Assembly: GCA_964412375.1 (NCBI GenBank)
Contig: CAYPOD010000017.1
Location: 4,650-68,649 of the forward strand
Direction: 5' to 3'
Length of the DNA stretch: 64,000 nt
Origin: CADEDV01 sp964412375
GTDB taxonomy: Bacteria; Bacteroidota; Bacteroidia; Chitinophagales; Chitinophagaceae
In this document: piece after piece, positions 57,574 to 64,000 of the stretch
Numbering within the stretch: the first letter of the stretch is position 1
Layout: every line of letters begins with the position of its first letter
Program-made: the position numbers and the translations under genes
Notes under the pieces: generated by a model
What the model saw: the letters and a program-made list of their open reading frames with translations, nothing else
What the model was told of the DNA's origin: nothing
Database searches by the model: none

Positions 57574-58350
57574 TCAGGCAACTGTTGCAGGCTCGTTGAG
57601 CTTTTTCAAAAATTTGTGAAGTATCACATTGAACTCATCCGGCACTTCCATCATTGGCGCATGACCGCATTTATCAATGAAATACAACTCACTGTTGGGG
57701 ATCAGTTTATTGAACTCCCTGGCCACAAAGGGCGGGGTGATCGTATCGTTGTTTCCCCATACCAATAACGTGGGTTGTTTGATTTGATTGAGTTCTTCTC
57801 CCAGATTATTTCGGATGGCACTCTTGGCCAATGCAATGATCTTTATGACTTTCAACCTGTTATTTGTAATACTGTATACTTCATCCACCAGTTCTTTGGT
57901 CGCCATTTTAGGATCGTAGAAGGTCAGTTCTGTTTTTTTGCGGATGTATTCATAATCGCCCCGTTTGGGATAGCTGTCGCCCATCCCGTTTTCAAAAAGT
58001 CCTGAACTGCCGGTAAGAATCAGGGATTTTACTCTTTCAGGGTGTTTTAAGGTATGAACCAGTCCCACATGGCCACCTAATGAATTGCCCAGCAGGTGAA
58101 CACCGTTTAGATTCCTGGCTTCAAGAAACCGGTGAACAAATTTGGCTAGTCCGCCCACTGATGTGTGCAGTATATCCATGTCCAGCAACGGGAGCATGGG
58201 AACAATCACCCGGTTGTGATGGCGGAAATATTCAATCAGTGGTTTGAAATTGCTTAAAGCGCCAAAAAGACCATGCAACAGTACCAGCGGTTCCCCGCTG
58301 CCTTCTTCAATAAATTTGAATTTATCCTGTTGTTTGATCTCGTAATCCAT
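57574..58350 (-). CDS. Alpha/beta hydrolase
   Basis: This 258-residue hydrolase has the oxyanion block PLVLLHGLFGALSNFK, the nucleophile elbow LLGNSLGGHVGLVHT (Ser), LLVWGNNDTITPPFVA (Asp) and the catalytic His in DKCGHAPMMEVPDEFN. Substrate is unknown; possible esters, haloacids or meta-cleavage products. It lies 35 bp upstream of the CBS gene in the same direction and may begin the unit through nadK. Confidence 0.92.
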   Translation of the reverse strand: MDYEIKQQDKFKFIEEGSGEPLVLLHGLFGALSNFKPLIEYFRHHNRVIVPMLPLLDMDILHTSVGGLAKFVHRFLEARNLNGVHLLGNSLGGHVGLVHTLKHPERVKSLILTGSSGLFENGMGDSYPKRGDYEYIRKKTELTFYDPKMATKELVDEVYSITNNRLKVIKIIALAKSAIRNNLGEELNQIKQPTLLVWGNNDTITPPFVAREFNKLIPNSELYFIDKCGHAPMMEVPDEFNVILHKFLKKLNEPATVA

Positions 58351-58502
58351 GGGCAGTCAATTCAGCGCTTTCTCCGGTTGCTAAAATAGTCGTTTTACAG
58401 CAATAAAACAGCGTTTGTAATCGTAAAAACAAGACTGTCAATGGCAAATATAAGGGGTGAAGTAAAGCGTTTATATAGTAATATTTTGATAACAATAAAA
58501 AT

Positions 58503-58525
58503 AAATGCCGCTAATAGCGGCATTT
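58503..58525 (-). terminator. Terminator hairpin of the cvpA unit
   Basis: AAATGCCGCT (58503-58512) and AGCGGCATTT (58516-58525) form a perfect 10-bp stem with a 3-nt loop. On the minus strand it is followed by an A/T-rich tail with T-runs. It lies 34 bp beyond the cvpA stop. Confidence 0.8.
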
Positions 58526-58558
58526 AGCAGAAACATTTTAAGTATTCTTCATCCTTTG

Positions 58559-59101
58559 CTAACGGCGAGAAATTTCCTGCGACACATCACTGAAAAAATC
58601 TTCTAATTGGGCAAACATATCCTGGAAAACAGGAACCACCGACCCGAACCCATTGATGGCTTTGGGGCCCCAGGGTTGTGCAAAGGTGTAAGTGAGTGAA
58701 TTATCTATAGCCGCAGGGCTGACCAGTTTTACCTGCTCCGCATAAAACAGCAGCACACTGAAAACAGTTACATAAATCGCAACATAAAAAACAACCCCGC
58801 CCAGGCGGTTTACCCACCCGAGCATGACCATTTCCACTGTTCGCTGAATAGCATTAGCGCCCCAGCGCACAAGCAGCACGACCAGCAAAAACACAAGGGC
58901 AAATGAAACCAGGGGTAGCCATTCGTAAGAAATATTTACCGAATCACCGAGATAACCTGCCACCACCGCGGACAGTTTCATGGCAGCTGCCAAACCGATG
59001 ATGATAGCTACAAATGAAAATACACCTACGATCAAACCCCGCTGGTATCCTTTGATAGCAGCGATAATGACAAGGATAACGAAGATGATGTCTATAAACA
59101 T
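58559..59101 (-). CDS. CvpA family membrane protein
   Basis: This 180-residue inner-membrane protein has four helices (DIIFVILVIIAAIKGYQRG, VFSFVAIIIGLAAAMKLS, LVSFALVFLLVVLLVRWG, LGGVVFYVAIYVTVFSVL). The GYQRGLIVGVFSF start is typical of CvpA, which is involved in colicin V production, biofilm formation and purine-linked traits in other bacteria. It ends a minus-strand run with the YqeY gene upstream. Confidence 0.88.
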   Translation of the reverse strand: MFIDIIFVILVIIAAIKGYQRGLIVGVFSFVAIIIGLAAAMKLSAVVAGYLGDSVNISYEWLPLVSFALVFLLVVLLVRWGANAIQRTVEMVMLGWVNRLGGVVFYVAIYVTVFSVLLFYAEQVKLVSPAAIDNSLTYTFAQPWGPKAINGFGSVVPVFQDMFAQLEDFFSDVSQEISRR

Positions 59102-59169
59102 AAGGCTGAATGGATGGTTGACTTCAAAACGGCCTTCTCAAAAATAAATTTTATTGCCCGGAAGACAGC

Positions 59170-59622
59170 CTACCTATTTAACAACTCCTTCACCAGGGCC
59201 GAAATCGTTTTGCCATCGGCTTTGCCCGCTAATTGTTTGGTTGCCATTCCCATCACTTTTCCCATATCAGCCGGGGAAGAAGCGCCGCTGTCTGCAATGA
59301 TTTTTGTTAACACTTCTTTTATCTCATCCGGTGATAATTGCTTTGGCAAAAATTTTTCAATCACAGCGATTTCTTCCTGTTCTTTTTGTGCCAGGTCGGT
59401 CCTGTTTTGCTGCTGAAATATTTCCAAAGCATCTTTCCGCTGCTTCACCAGTTTTTGCAACAGTTTTATTTCATCTTCTTCTTTCAGTTCGCCACCGGCG
59501 CCTTCTGAAGTTTTTGCCAGCAGGATGGCGGCCTTCACTGCACGCAGGCTTCGCAATGCTGCTTCATCTTTTGCGATCATGGCCGCTTTCAGGTCTGTCA
59601 TTATTTTTTGCTCAAGACTCAT
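59170..59622 (-). CDS. GatB/YqeY domain protein
   Basis: This 150-residue soluble, helical protein contains the YqeY-type pattern SLEQKIMTDLKAAMIAKDEA, LRSLRAVKAAILLAKTSEGA and VMGMATKQLAGKADGKTISAL. It resembles the C-terminal tRNA-binding tail of GatB and may bind tRNA or nucleic acid; function not settled. It lies 23 bp downstream of gldC and 68 bp upstream of cvpA. Confidence 0.92.
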   Translation of the reverse strand: MSLEQKIMTDLKAAMIAKDEAALRSLRAVKAAILLAKTSEGAGGELKEEDEIKLLQKLVKQRKDALEIFQQQNRTDLAQKEQEEIAVIEKFLPKQLSPDEIKEVLTKIIADSGASSPADMGKVMGMATKQLAGKADGKTISALVKELLNR

Positions 59623-59645
59623 AGACGAAATATTTTACAGTGATC

Positions 59646-59993
59646 CTATGCTTTATTTTCCTTTAGTTGTTTGTCCTTGAATTTGTGGTAAAAATCATGG
59701 GCAAATTTTTTCATATCCTCCACCATGTCCGCATGGCTGGTGGCACGGCCATAGGTGTCGGCCATGGTCATCAGGGTCTGGTAAAAGAAATCAGCCATTT
59801 CATCCACCATCATGTCTTTTGTCCACAGGTCAATGCGCAATGCTGTTTTTTCAGCGCCATCCCAGAAAGAAAGCATAAAGGCTTTGGCTTTTTGTGCATT
59901 ATCGGCTGTTGTATCCGATGCCTTCCATTCAATGCTTTCGGGGATACGGCCGTTATCCATATTCACACCTATCGTAATCGTTGACTGGCTCAT
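59646..59993 (-). CDS. gldC: Gliding motility protein GldC
   Basis: This is a 115-residue cytosolic protein from ATG 59993 (MSQSTITIGVNMDNGRIPES). The pattern IEWKASDTTADNAQKAKAFM, LRIDLWTKDMMVDEMADFFY and TLMTMADTYGRATSHADMVE matches GldC, a small protein of the gliding/T9SS set in Bacteroidota. In-frame ATG 60062 would extend 23 residues into the region between genes. Its neighbours are not gliding genes. Confidence 0.9.
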   Translation of the reverse strand: MSQSTITIGVNMDNGRIPESIEWKASDTTADNAQKAKAFMLSFWDGAEKTALRIDLWTKDMMVDEMADFFYQTLMTMADTYGRATSHADMVEDMKKFAHDFYHKFKDKQLKENKA

Positions 59994-60031
59994 ATTATTT
60001 GTTGAATTAAAAAAAGCAAAGGTAACTGAAT

Positions 60032-61156
60032 TCAGCCTGCAGCCTCTATGATGCATTGCCATAATTGTTGTGCGGTGTTGTCCCAGCTGAACTGCTGCTC
60101 CCGGAGTTTTCCTTTTTCTACCAGGGCAGCCCGCAGGACTTCATCTTTATAAAGCTGCATCATTTTATCTGCGATGTCTTTGTATGCAGACGGGTCTGCA
60201 TACAAAGCTGCGTCGCCGGCCACTTCCTGCATGGCTGAACCGGATGAAGTGATGACCGGAATGCCGCAGCGCATAGCTTCCAGCACGGGCATTCCAAACC
60301 CTTCCCACCACGATGGATAAACCATGGCATATGCACCGGCAGTGAGCCGGGCAAGTTCTTCGTCCGGCAGGTAGCCGGTTATCACCACATCACTCCTGAA
60401 TTTGTATGATTGAAGGCTTTCCAGGAAAAACTCATACTGCCAGGCCATTCTCCCGGCGATCACCAGCTTCCAGTTGCTTTGCTGCATTTTCTTGAAAACT
60501 GAAAATGCCTTCAACAGGTTCATCAAATTCTTTCGGGGATGGATGGCCCCCGTATAGATGAAATAATTTTTTCCCTCCGTGTATTTGCTCTTCACTTCCT
60601 GCTTTTCTGCAATAGCAGCCGGACGAAACACATCTCTTGCTGCATTGCCGGTCACCTTTATCTTTTCGGCGCTGATGCCATACTGTGCAACAATATCCTG
60701 CTTTGAAAATGCTGAAACAGTGGCCAGCGATCTGGCCTTTTGAAGAAACTTTGAAGTATATCTTTTATAAAAAAATAAATGCTGTTTTGAAATAAACGAA
60801 GGGAAATGCAGAAAAGCAAGATCATGCAGCACCAGGCATTGCGGCACTTTGGTTGTCAGAGAGCAAAACCCATCGGCAGAAACAAACACATCTGCTTTGT
60901 GTTTTTTCAGCAAAGCGGGAACTTTAATGTCATACCATAACTTCCACAACAAAGGATGACGGGCTGCAGGCCGGCATACCAGCGGCGTTACATTCGGAGA
61001 AAACACAAACTGCGGATCAAACGGCCGGTCAAATATGAAAAGAAACTCATGTTCGGGATGTTGCTGCGTAATTCGGCGCAGGGTTTCCTGCAGAAAATGC
61101 CCGTAGCCTTCGAGGTAATCTTTCAGCAGGAATCTTGTATTGACTGCAATTCTCAT
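60032..61156 (-). CDS. Glycosyltransferase family 4 (GT-B fold)
   Basis: This 374-residue enzyme starts at ATG 61156 (MRIAVNTRFLLKDYLEGYGH). The C-terminal GT-B half has KNYFIYTGAIHPRKNLMNLL, WKLVIAGRMAWQYEFFL and VYPSWWEGFGMPVLEAMRCG with the conserved E(x)7E pair, as in mannosyl-type GT4 enzymes. It transfers a sugar to a growing glycan, possibly for LPS or capsule. ATG 61168 would add four residues only. Confidence 0.93.
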   Translation of the reverse strand: MRIAVNTRFLLKDYLEGYGHFLQETLRRITQQHPEHEFLFIFDRPFDPQFVFSPNVTPLVCRPAARHPLLWKLWYDIKVPALLKKHKADVFVSADGFCSLTTKVPQCLVLHDLAFLHFPSFISKQHLFFYKRYTSKFLQKARSLATVSAFSKQDIVAQYGISAEKIKVTGNAARDVFRPAAIAEKQEVKSKYTEGKNYFIYTGAIHPRKNLMNLLKAFSVFKKMQQSNWKLVIAGRMAWQYEFFLESLQSYKFRSDVVITGYLPDEELARLTAGAYAMVYPSWWEGFGMPVLEAMRCGIPVITSSGSAMQEVAGDAALYADPSAYKDIADKMMQLYKDEVLRAALVEKGKLREQQFSWDNTAQQLWQCIIEAAG

Positions 61157-61195
61157 CAGCAACCGCAAAGTTAATGGCCTTGTTGTTTTGTTGAC

Positions 61196-61241
61196 CCGTA
61201 AAATAACGGTTGATAAGTTGTACCCGGACTGTATTTTACGG
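61196..61241. repeat. Inverted repeat between divergent genes
   Basis: CCGTAAAATA (61196-61205) and TATTTTACGG (61232-61241) are perfect inverted 10-mers, extended by a TGAC/GTCA step with one bulged C, around a 26-nt spacer. It lies between the glycosyltransferase start (61156) and the sorting-domain gene. It could be a regulatory site or RNA hairpin. Confidence 0.5.
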
Positions 61242-61356
61242 TCACATCAACCCGTTGTTTTCCTTCAGTTTTTTCATAGGTAAAACAGGTCAAATGGCAG
61301 GAATATTGCTGCTTATTTTCATGAATTACTCCGCAAAAAATCAGGCACTAATACAA

Positions 61357-61387
61357 TTGACAATGGTTGGCTGCGGAACTAATTTTG
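61357..61387 (+). promoter_or_regulatory. Bacteroidota housekeeping-type promoter of the T9SS cargo gene
   Basis: TTG at 61357-61359 and TAATTTTG at 61380-61387 are 20 bp apart, an excellent fit to the -33 TTG / -7 TAnnTTTG layout. The predicted start of transcription is near 61393, giving a leader of about 35 nt before ATG 61427. Confidence 0.7.
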
Positions 61388-61426
61388 TTAAGTGCAAACG
61401 ATTATGCAATATCCAAAATTCTACCT

Positions 61427-62611
61427 ATGCAAAACCTTTACAAATCCATTCTCATTCTTTTATTCTTTTCCGGGCTGATGATATTGAATCATCAGCAAGC
61501 GCAGGCACAATGCGCCAACGGGCACACACCCGGTGGTGTGGCATATGACACCACGGTAAGTACCGGAAGCGGTAACTATTCAACGGAATTTAAATTTCCA
61601 AAGTTTGATCCGCAAAACGGTATGGTGACCTGTGTGCGGCTCTGCATTACCATCACCGGGGTGGTAAACATGTTGCTGGAGAATAATGTAACAAGCCCGG
61701 CCAGCTACAACATCACTTATACCCGCCGGGATACATTAACAGGTCCGGGACTTAGTTCTGCTATGACGAATGTTGTAACACAACCCTATGGTCCCTATAA
61801 CCTGGCTGCTTCTGACGGATCACCTTTTGGCGGGCCTGATTTTATTTCCATAGGACCAGATACCGTGCTGCAGGCTGTTACGATATGCCATGTGTTAACG
61901 GACAGTGTTGACCTAATTGAGTTTTATGGCCTGGATTCGGTTACATACACCTACAAGATCAATGCAGGTGCGGTGGTAACGGGAAGCGGTGATTATCTTT
62001 TCTCTGTCGGCACAACAGGGCTGGTCAACTATCGTCTGGAATATTGCTATTGCAATCCTGAAGTATTATCCACCGGTCTGCGTGACTTCGCCGTAACGAA
62101 AACAAACGAAAGAACAGCAAAACTGAGCTGGAGAGCCGAACCGGATGCTATGGATTTTTACTATGAACCGCAGGTGAGCCGTGACGGCAACCAGTTTAGC
62201 AGTATAGGTACTGTCGTAAAAAACAATGACAACAGTCCTCAATACCAGTATCATTACGATTTACCGGCAGAAGGCCGTTATTTTTTCCGGGTTAAACAAA
62301 CAAAAAGCGATGGTAAGGTTTATTTTAGCCCTACGAAATATGTGGATGCAACATCTATACATGCTGTAAAAATTAATGTGTATCCCAATCCATCGAATGG
62401 GATTGTTGGTATTAAATTTGATAATAATTCAGCCGGAAAATATGTAGTTCTTATCAACAATACACAGGGTCAGACTGTTGTAAGAAAGGAAATTGAAGTG
62501 AGTGGTAATTCTTATCAGCAGGTTGCAGCGTTACAAAGCGGAGTTTACTGGGTGAGGGTTATGGATGTAACAGGCCGCCTGTCCTGTGTCAATCAACTTT
62601 TCATTAAATGA
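61427..62611 (+). CDS. T9SS type A sorting-domain secreted protein
   Basis: This 394-residue surface or secreted protein starts at ATG 61427 with signal peptide MQNLYKSILILLFFSGLMIL. The N-terminal 200 residues form beta-strands of unknown fold (TGSGNYSTEFKFPKFDPQNG), then a fibronectin-like block (TAKLSWRAEPDAMDFYYEPQ), and the C-terminal type IX secretion sorting domain INVYPNPSNGIVGIKFDNNS ending with VNQLFIK. It is delivered across the outer membrane by T9SS. An in-frame upstream ATG at 61367 precedes the promoter and is rejected. Confidence 0.92.
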   Translation: MQNLYKSILILLFFSGLMILNHQQAQAQCANGHTPGGVAYDTTVSTGSGNYSTEFKFPKFDPQNGMVTCVRLCITITGVVNMLLENNVTSPASYNITYTRRDTLTGPGLSSAMTNVVTQPYGPYNLAASDGSPFGGPDFISIGPDTVLQAVTICHVLTDSVDLIEFYGLDSVTYTYKINAGAVVTGSGDYLFSVGTTGLVNYRLEYCYCNPEVLSTGLRDFAVTKTNERTAKLSWRAEPDAMDFYYEPQVSRDGNQFSSIGTVVKNNDNSPQYQYHYDLPAEGRYFFRVKQTKSDGKVYFSPTKYVDATSIHAVKINVYPNPSNGIVGIKFDNNSAGKYVVLINNTQGQTVVRKEIEVSGNSYQQVAALQSGVYWVRVMDVTGRLSCVNQLFIK

Positions 62612-62642
62612 CCTCTTAGGTGGAAGAGGATGGTGGCTTGTA

Positions 62643-62673
62643 AAAGGGGCCTTGGTTCGGGGCCCCTTTCTTT
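62643..62673 (+). terminator. Terminator after the T9SS cargo gene
   Basis: AAAGGGGCC (62643-62651) pairs with GGCCCCTTT (62661-62669) with a 9-nt loop, followed by CTTTATG. The T-tract is short but the stem is strong. Confidence 0.72.
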
Positions 62674-62720
62674 ATGCCCTCCTGTACCGGTTTCAATATT
62701 TACCTGGCAGTTTTGGTTTC

Positions 62721-62766
62721 ACGCAAAGACGCAAAGAAAATAAGCCGCCAAGCTGTATGCTTTGCG
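62721..62766. repeat. ACGCAAAG-type intergenic repeat with inverted arm
   Basis: ACGCAAAG occurs twice in tandem (62721-62728, 62729-62736) and CTTTGCG (62760-62766) is the inverted complement, giving a hairpin around AAATAAGCCGCC. Sequences of this type (ACGCAAAGACGCAAAG) are common intergenic repeats in Bacteroidota. The MITE-like element at 42569 has a related GGCACAAAG/CTTTGTTGC core. Confidence 0.5.
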
Positions 62767-62841
62767 GTTTGAATAACTTAACGTTCTTACCTGAAAATTC
62801 AAACTGAGACGCTACCGTTTTCCCCTTCCGATTTCTTTCTA

Positions 62842-62849
62842 TACATTTG
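62842..62849 (+). promoter_or_regulatory. Probable -7 promoter box of the DUF4290 gene
   Basis: TACATTTG perfectly matches TAnnTTTG and ends 5 bp before the ATG at 62855. No TTG is found at the expected distance upstream, so the -33 side is weak. A nearly leaderless transcript would result. Confidence 0.4.
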
Positions 62850-62854
62850 TTGCT

Positions 62855-63541
62855 ATGCAAGTTGACAATATGGAGTACAACACCACAAGAAACGAACTGG
62901 TGATGCGGGAATATGGCCGTCATGTGCAAAAGATGATCGAGCACACGATGAGCATTGAAGAACCCGAACGCCGCCAGCGCAATGCGCAGGCTGTGATCGA
63001 ACTGATGGGATTCCTGAATCCTCATTTAAAAAATGTAGAAGATTTTCGTCATAAACTCTGGGATCATCTTTTCCTGATCTCCGATTTCAAATTAGATGTA
63101 AAATCACCTTACCCCATTCCCACCCGGGAAACACTCAAGGCAAAACCCCAACCGCTTCCCTATCCCAAGCGGCATCCCAAATTTTCACATCTTGGTAAAA
63201 ACCTGGAAGTGATCATCAACAAAGCACTGAAGGAAGAAAACCCTGATAAACGACTGGGCTTTGCCAATGCAGTGGCCTATTATATGAAACTGGCCTATAA
63301 CAACTGGCACAAAGAACAGGTGCATGATGATGCCATTCAAAGCGAACTGAGCAGCATCACCGATGGCCAGCTCACTTTTACCAATACTCCATTTGTAAAA
63401 GCTTTCCGGCCGCAGCAGGAAAACCGCGACCGTGGCGGGTATGGCAAACAGCGGGGAAAGTTTCAGCAAAGAGGCGGCGGTGGTGGCCGGCGCAATGACA
63501 ACCGCAACGGCGGAGGCAACTTCAAGAAGAAAAGATTCTGA
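62855..63541 (+). CDS. DUF4290 domain protein with RGG-rich tail
   Basis: This 228-residue cytosolic protein has a helical DUF4290 domain (MEYNTTRNELVMREYGRHVQ, LNPHLKNVEDFRHKLWDHLF, RLGFANAVAYYMKLAYNNWH) followed by a low-complexity tail with many Arg, Gly, Gln and Asn (residues about 186-228). Tails of this type bind RNA or drive phase separation in other proteins. The gene is followed by murA in many Bacteroidota, as here. Function is unknown. ATG 62870 is an alternative start. Confidence 0.9.
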   Translation: MQVDNMEYNTTRNELVMREYGRHVQKMIEHTMSIEEPERRQRNAQAVIELMGFLNPHLKNVEDFRHKLWDHLFLISDFKLDVKSPYPIPTRETLKAKPQPLPYPKRHPKFSHLGKNLEVIINKALKEENPDKRLGFANAVAYYMKLAYNNWHKEQVHDDAIQSELSSITDGQLTFTNTPFVKAFRPQQENRDRGGYGKQRGKFQQRGGGGGRRNDNRNGGGNFKKKRF

Positions 63542-63639
63542 GCAACCGGTAAAAACACAATATTTGAAAGCTGGTGAGTATCCTCATCAGCTTTTGTTTT
63601 TACATTGCAGGGGCTTTACTAACCCGTCAACTTTATACC

Positions 63640-64000
63640 ATGCATTCCTTTGAAGTAAGGGGAGGAAAAAAACTTAACGGCACTATCATTCCCCAGGGCG
63701 CCAAGAATGAAGCATTACAGGTCATCAGTGCCGTGTTGCTCACGCCTGAAAAAATAACCATCACCAATATTCCCGACATCCTCGATGTGAACCTGCTGAT
63801 TGAATTATTGCAGGAAATGAAAGTAAAAGTGGAACGGCCGCAACGGGACACCTGCCTCTTCCGGGCCGATGACGTGGATATTGATTACCTGCACAGCGAA
63901 TCCTATAAAAAGAAAAGCGGAAGACTGAGAGGTTCCGTAATGCTCGCCGGGCCGATGCTGTCAAGATTCAGGAAAGCATTTATTCCCAAACCGGGAGGCG
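63640..64000 (+). CDS. murA: UDP-N-acetylglucosamine 1-carboxyvinyltransferase, 5' part; runs off window
   Basis: The frame opens at ATG 63640 and stays open to the end of the window. It encodes MHSFEVRGGKKLNGTIIPQG, then AKNEALQVISAVLLT, LRGSVMLAGPMLSRFRKAF and so on, the MurA start (the Lys of AKNEAL is at the UDP-GlcNAc site). The enzyme adds enolpyruvate from PEP to UDP-GlcNAc in the first committed step of peptidoglycan synthesis. The catalytic Cys loop lies outside. It is 98 bp after the DUF4290 gene and probably in its operon. Confidence 0.95.
   Translation, partial: MHSFEVRGGKKLNGTIIPQGAKNEALQVISAVLLTPEKITITNIPDILDVNLLIELLQEMKVKVERPQRDTCLFRADDVDIDYLHSESYKKKSGRLRGSVMLAGPMLSRFRKAFIPKPGG

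Noticed and set aside
62655..62669. tRNA T-loop-like GGTTCGG sequence
   Set aside because: It is the loop and arm of a terminator hairpin; no cloverleaf can be formed.
1..64000. CRISPR arrays, rRNA, tRNA, integrases or IS transposases
   Set aside because: None seen on either strand; no regular spaced repeats, no DDE-type or serine/tyrosine recombinase gene.

Overview
The window looks like chromosomal DNA of a Bacteroidota member, most likely family Chitinophagaceae. The evidence is a T9SS C-terminal sorting domain protein, gliding-motility proteins GldC and GldH, a SusC/SusD pair run by an ECF sigma factor and a FecR anti-sigma factor, BatD, DUF4290 next to murA, lmo0937-type and PepSY-like small proteins, and many genes with a TAnnTTTG-type -7 box close to the start codon. 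Nothing looks like a phage, plasmid, CRISPR array or rRNA/tRNA locus. Gene density is high and strand use is mixed.

Region by region. 0-9 kb: 3' part of an asparagine synthase, a PepSY-like secreted protein, a PLP trans-sulfuration enzyme, a 52-codon membrane protein overlapping a TIGR02757 gene, then a minus-strand group with a secreted GH9 cellulase-type enzyme, a polysaccharide deacetylase-like lipoprotein that starts inside the GH9 gene, a fatty acid hydroxylase and a lipase-type lipoprotein. 9-18 kb: fumarylacetoacetate hydrolase family protein, a secreted TPR protein, SRPBCC protein, secreted M20 peptidase, class IV aminotransferase, aspartyl protease with PDZ, P1 peptidase. 18-24.5 kb: a xanthine dehydrogenase operon (xdhA-xdhB-xdhC) divergent from a polytopic membrane protein fused to a THEP1-like NTPase. 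24.5-31.7 kb: CorC-type protein, three uncharacterised membrane or outer-membrane proteins, 3-hydroxyacyl-CoA dehydrogenase, an extended SDR and an LpxD-like acyltransferase. 31.75-32.36 kb: a 600-bp AT-rich gene-free stretch with two perfect DnaA boxes and a possible small RNA. 32.4-38.8 kb: yicC, gldH, a histidine kinase/response regulator pair, BatD, an SDR and a YjjG-type phosphatase. 38.9-46.5 kb: psd and cdsA (phospholipid synthesis) with a CPBP protease, dus, a 110-bp MITE-like element, an SMR exporter, glutathione peroxidase, ALDH, tadA. 46.5-53.4 kb: ECF sigma - FecR - SusC - SusD uptake and signalling unit. 53.5-64 kb: DUF6089 protein, nadK, BamA-like protein, CBS protein, alpha/beta hydrolase, cvpA, YqeY, gldC, glycosyltransferase, a T9SS cargo, DUF4290 protein and the 5' part of murA.

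The clearest functional units are the xdh operon, the Sus-type signalling/uptake unit and the cdsA/psd lipid genes. The most unusual items are the membrane-NTPase fusion beside xdhABC, a REP-like palindrome that supplies the xdhA stop codon, the DnaA-box region, the candidate small RNA and the MITE-like element. All assignments come from reading motifs by eye; no database search was run.
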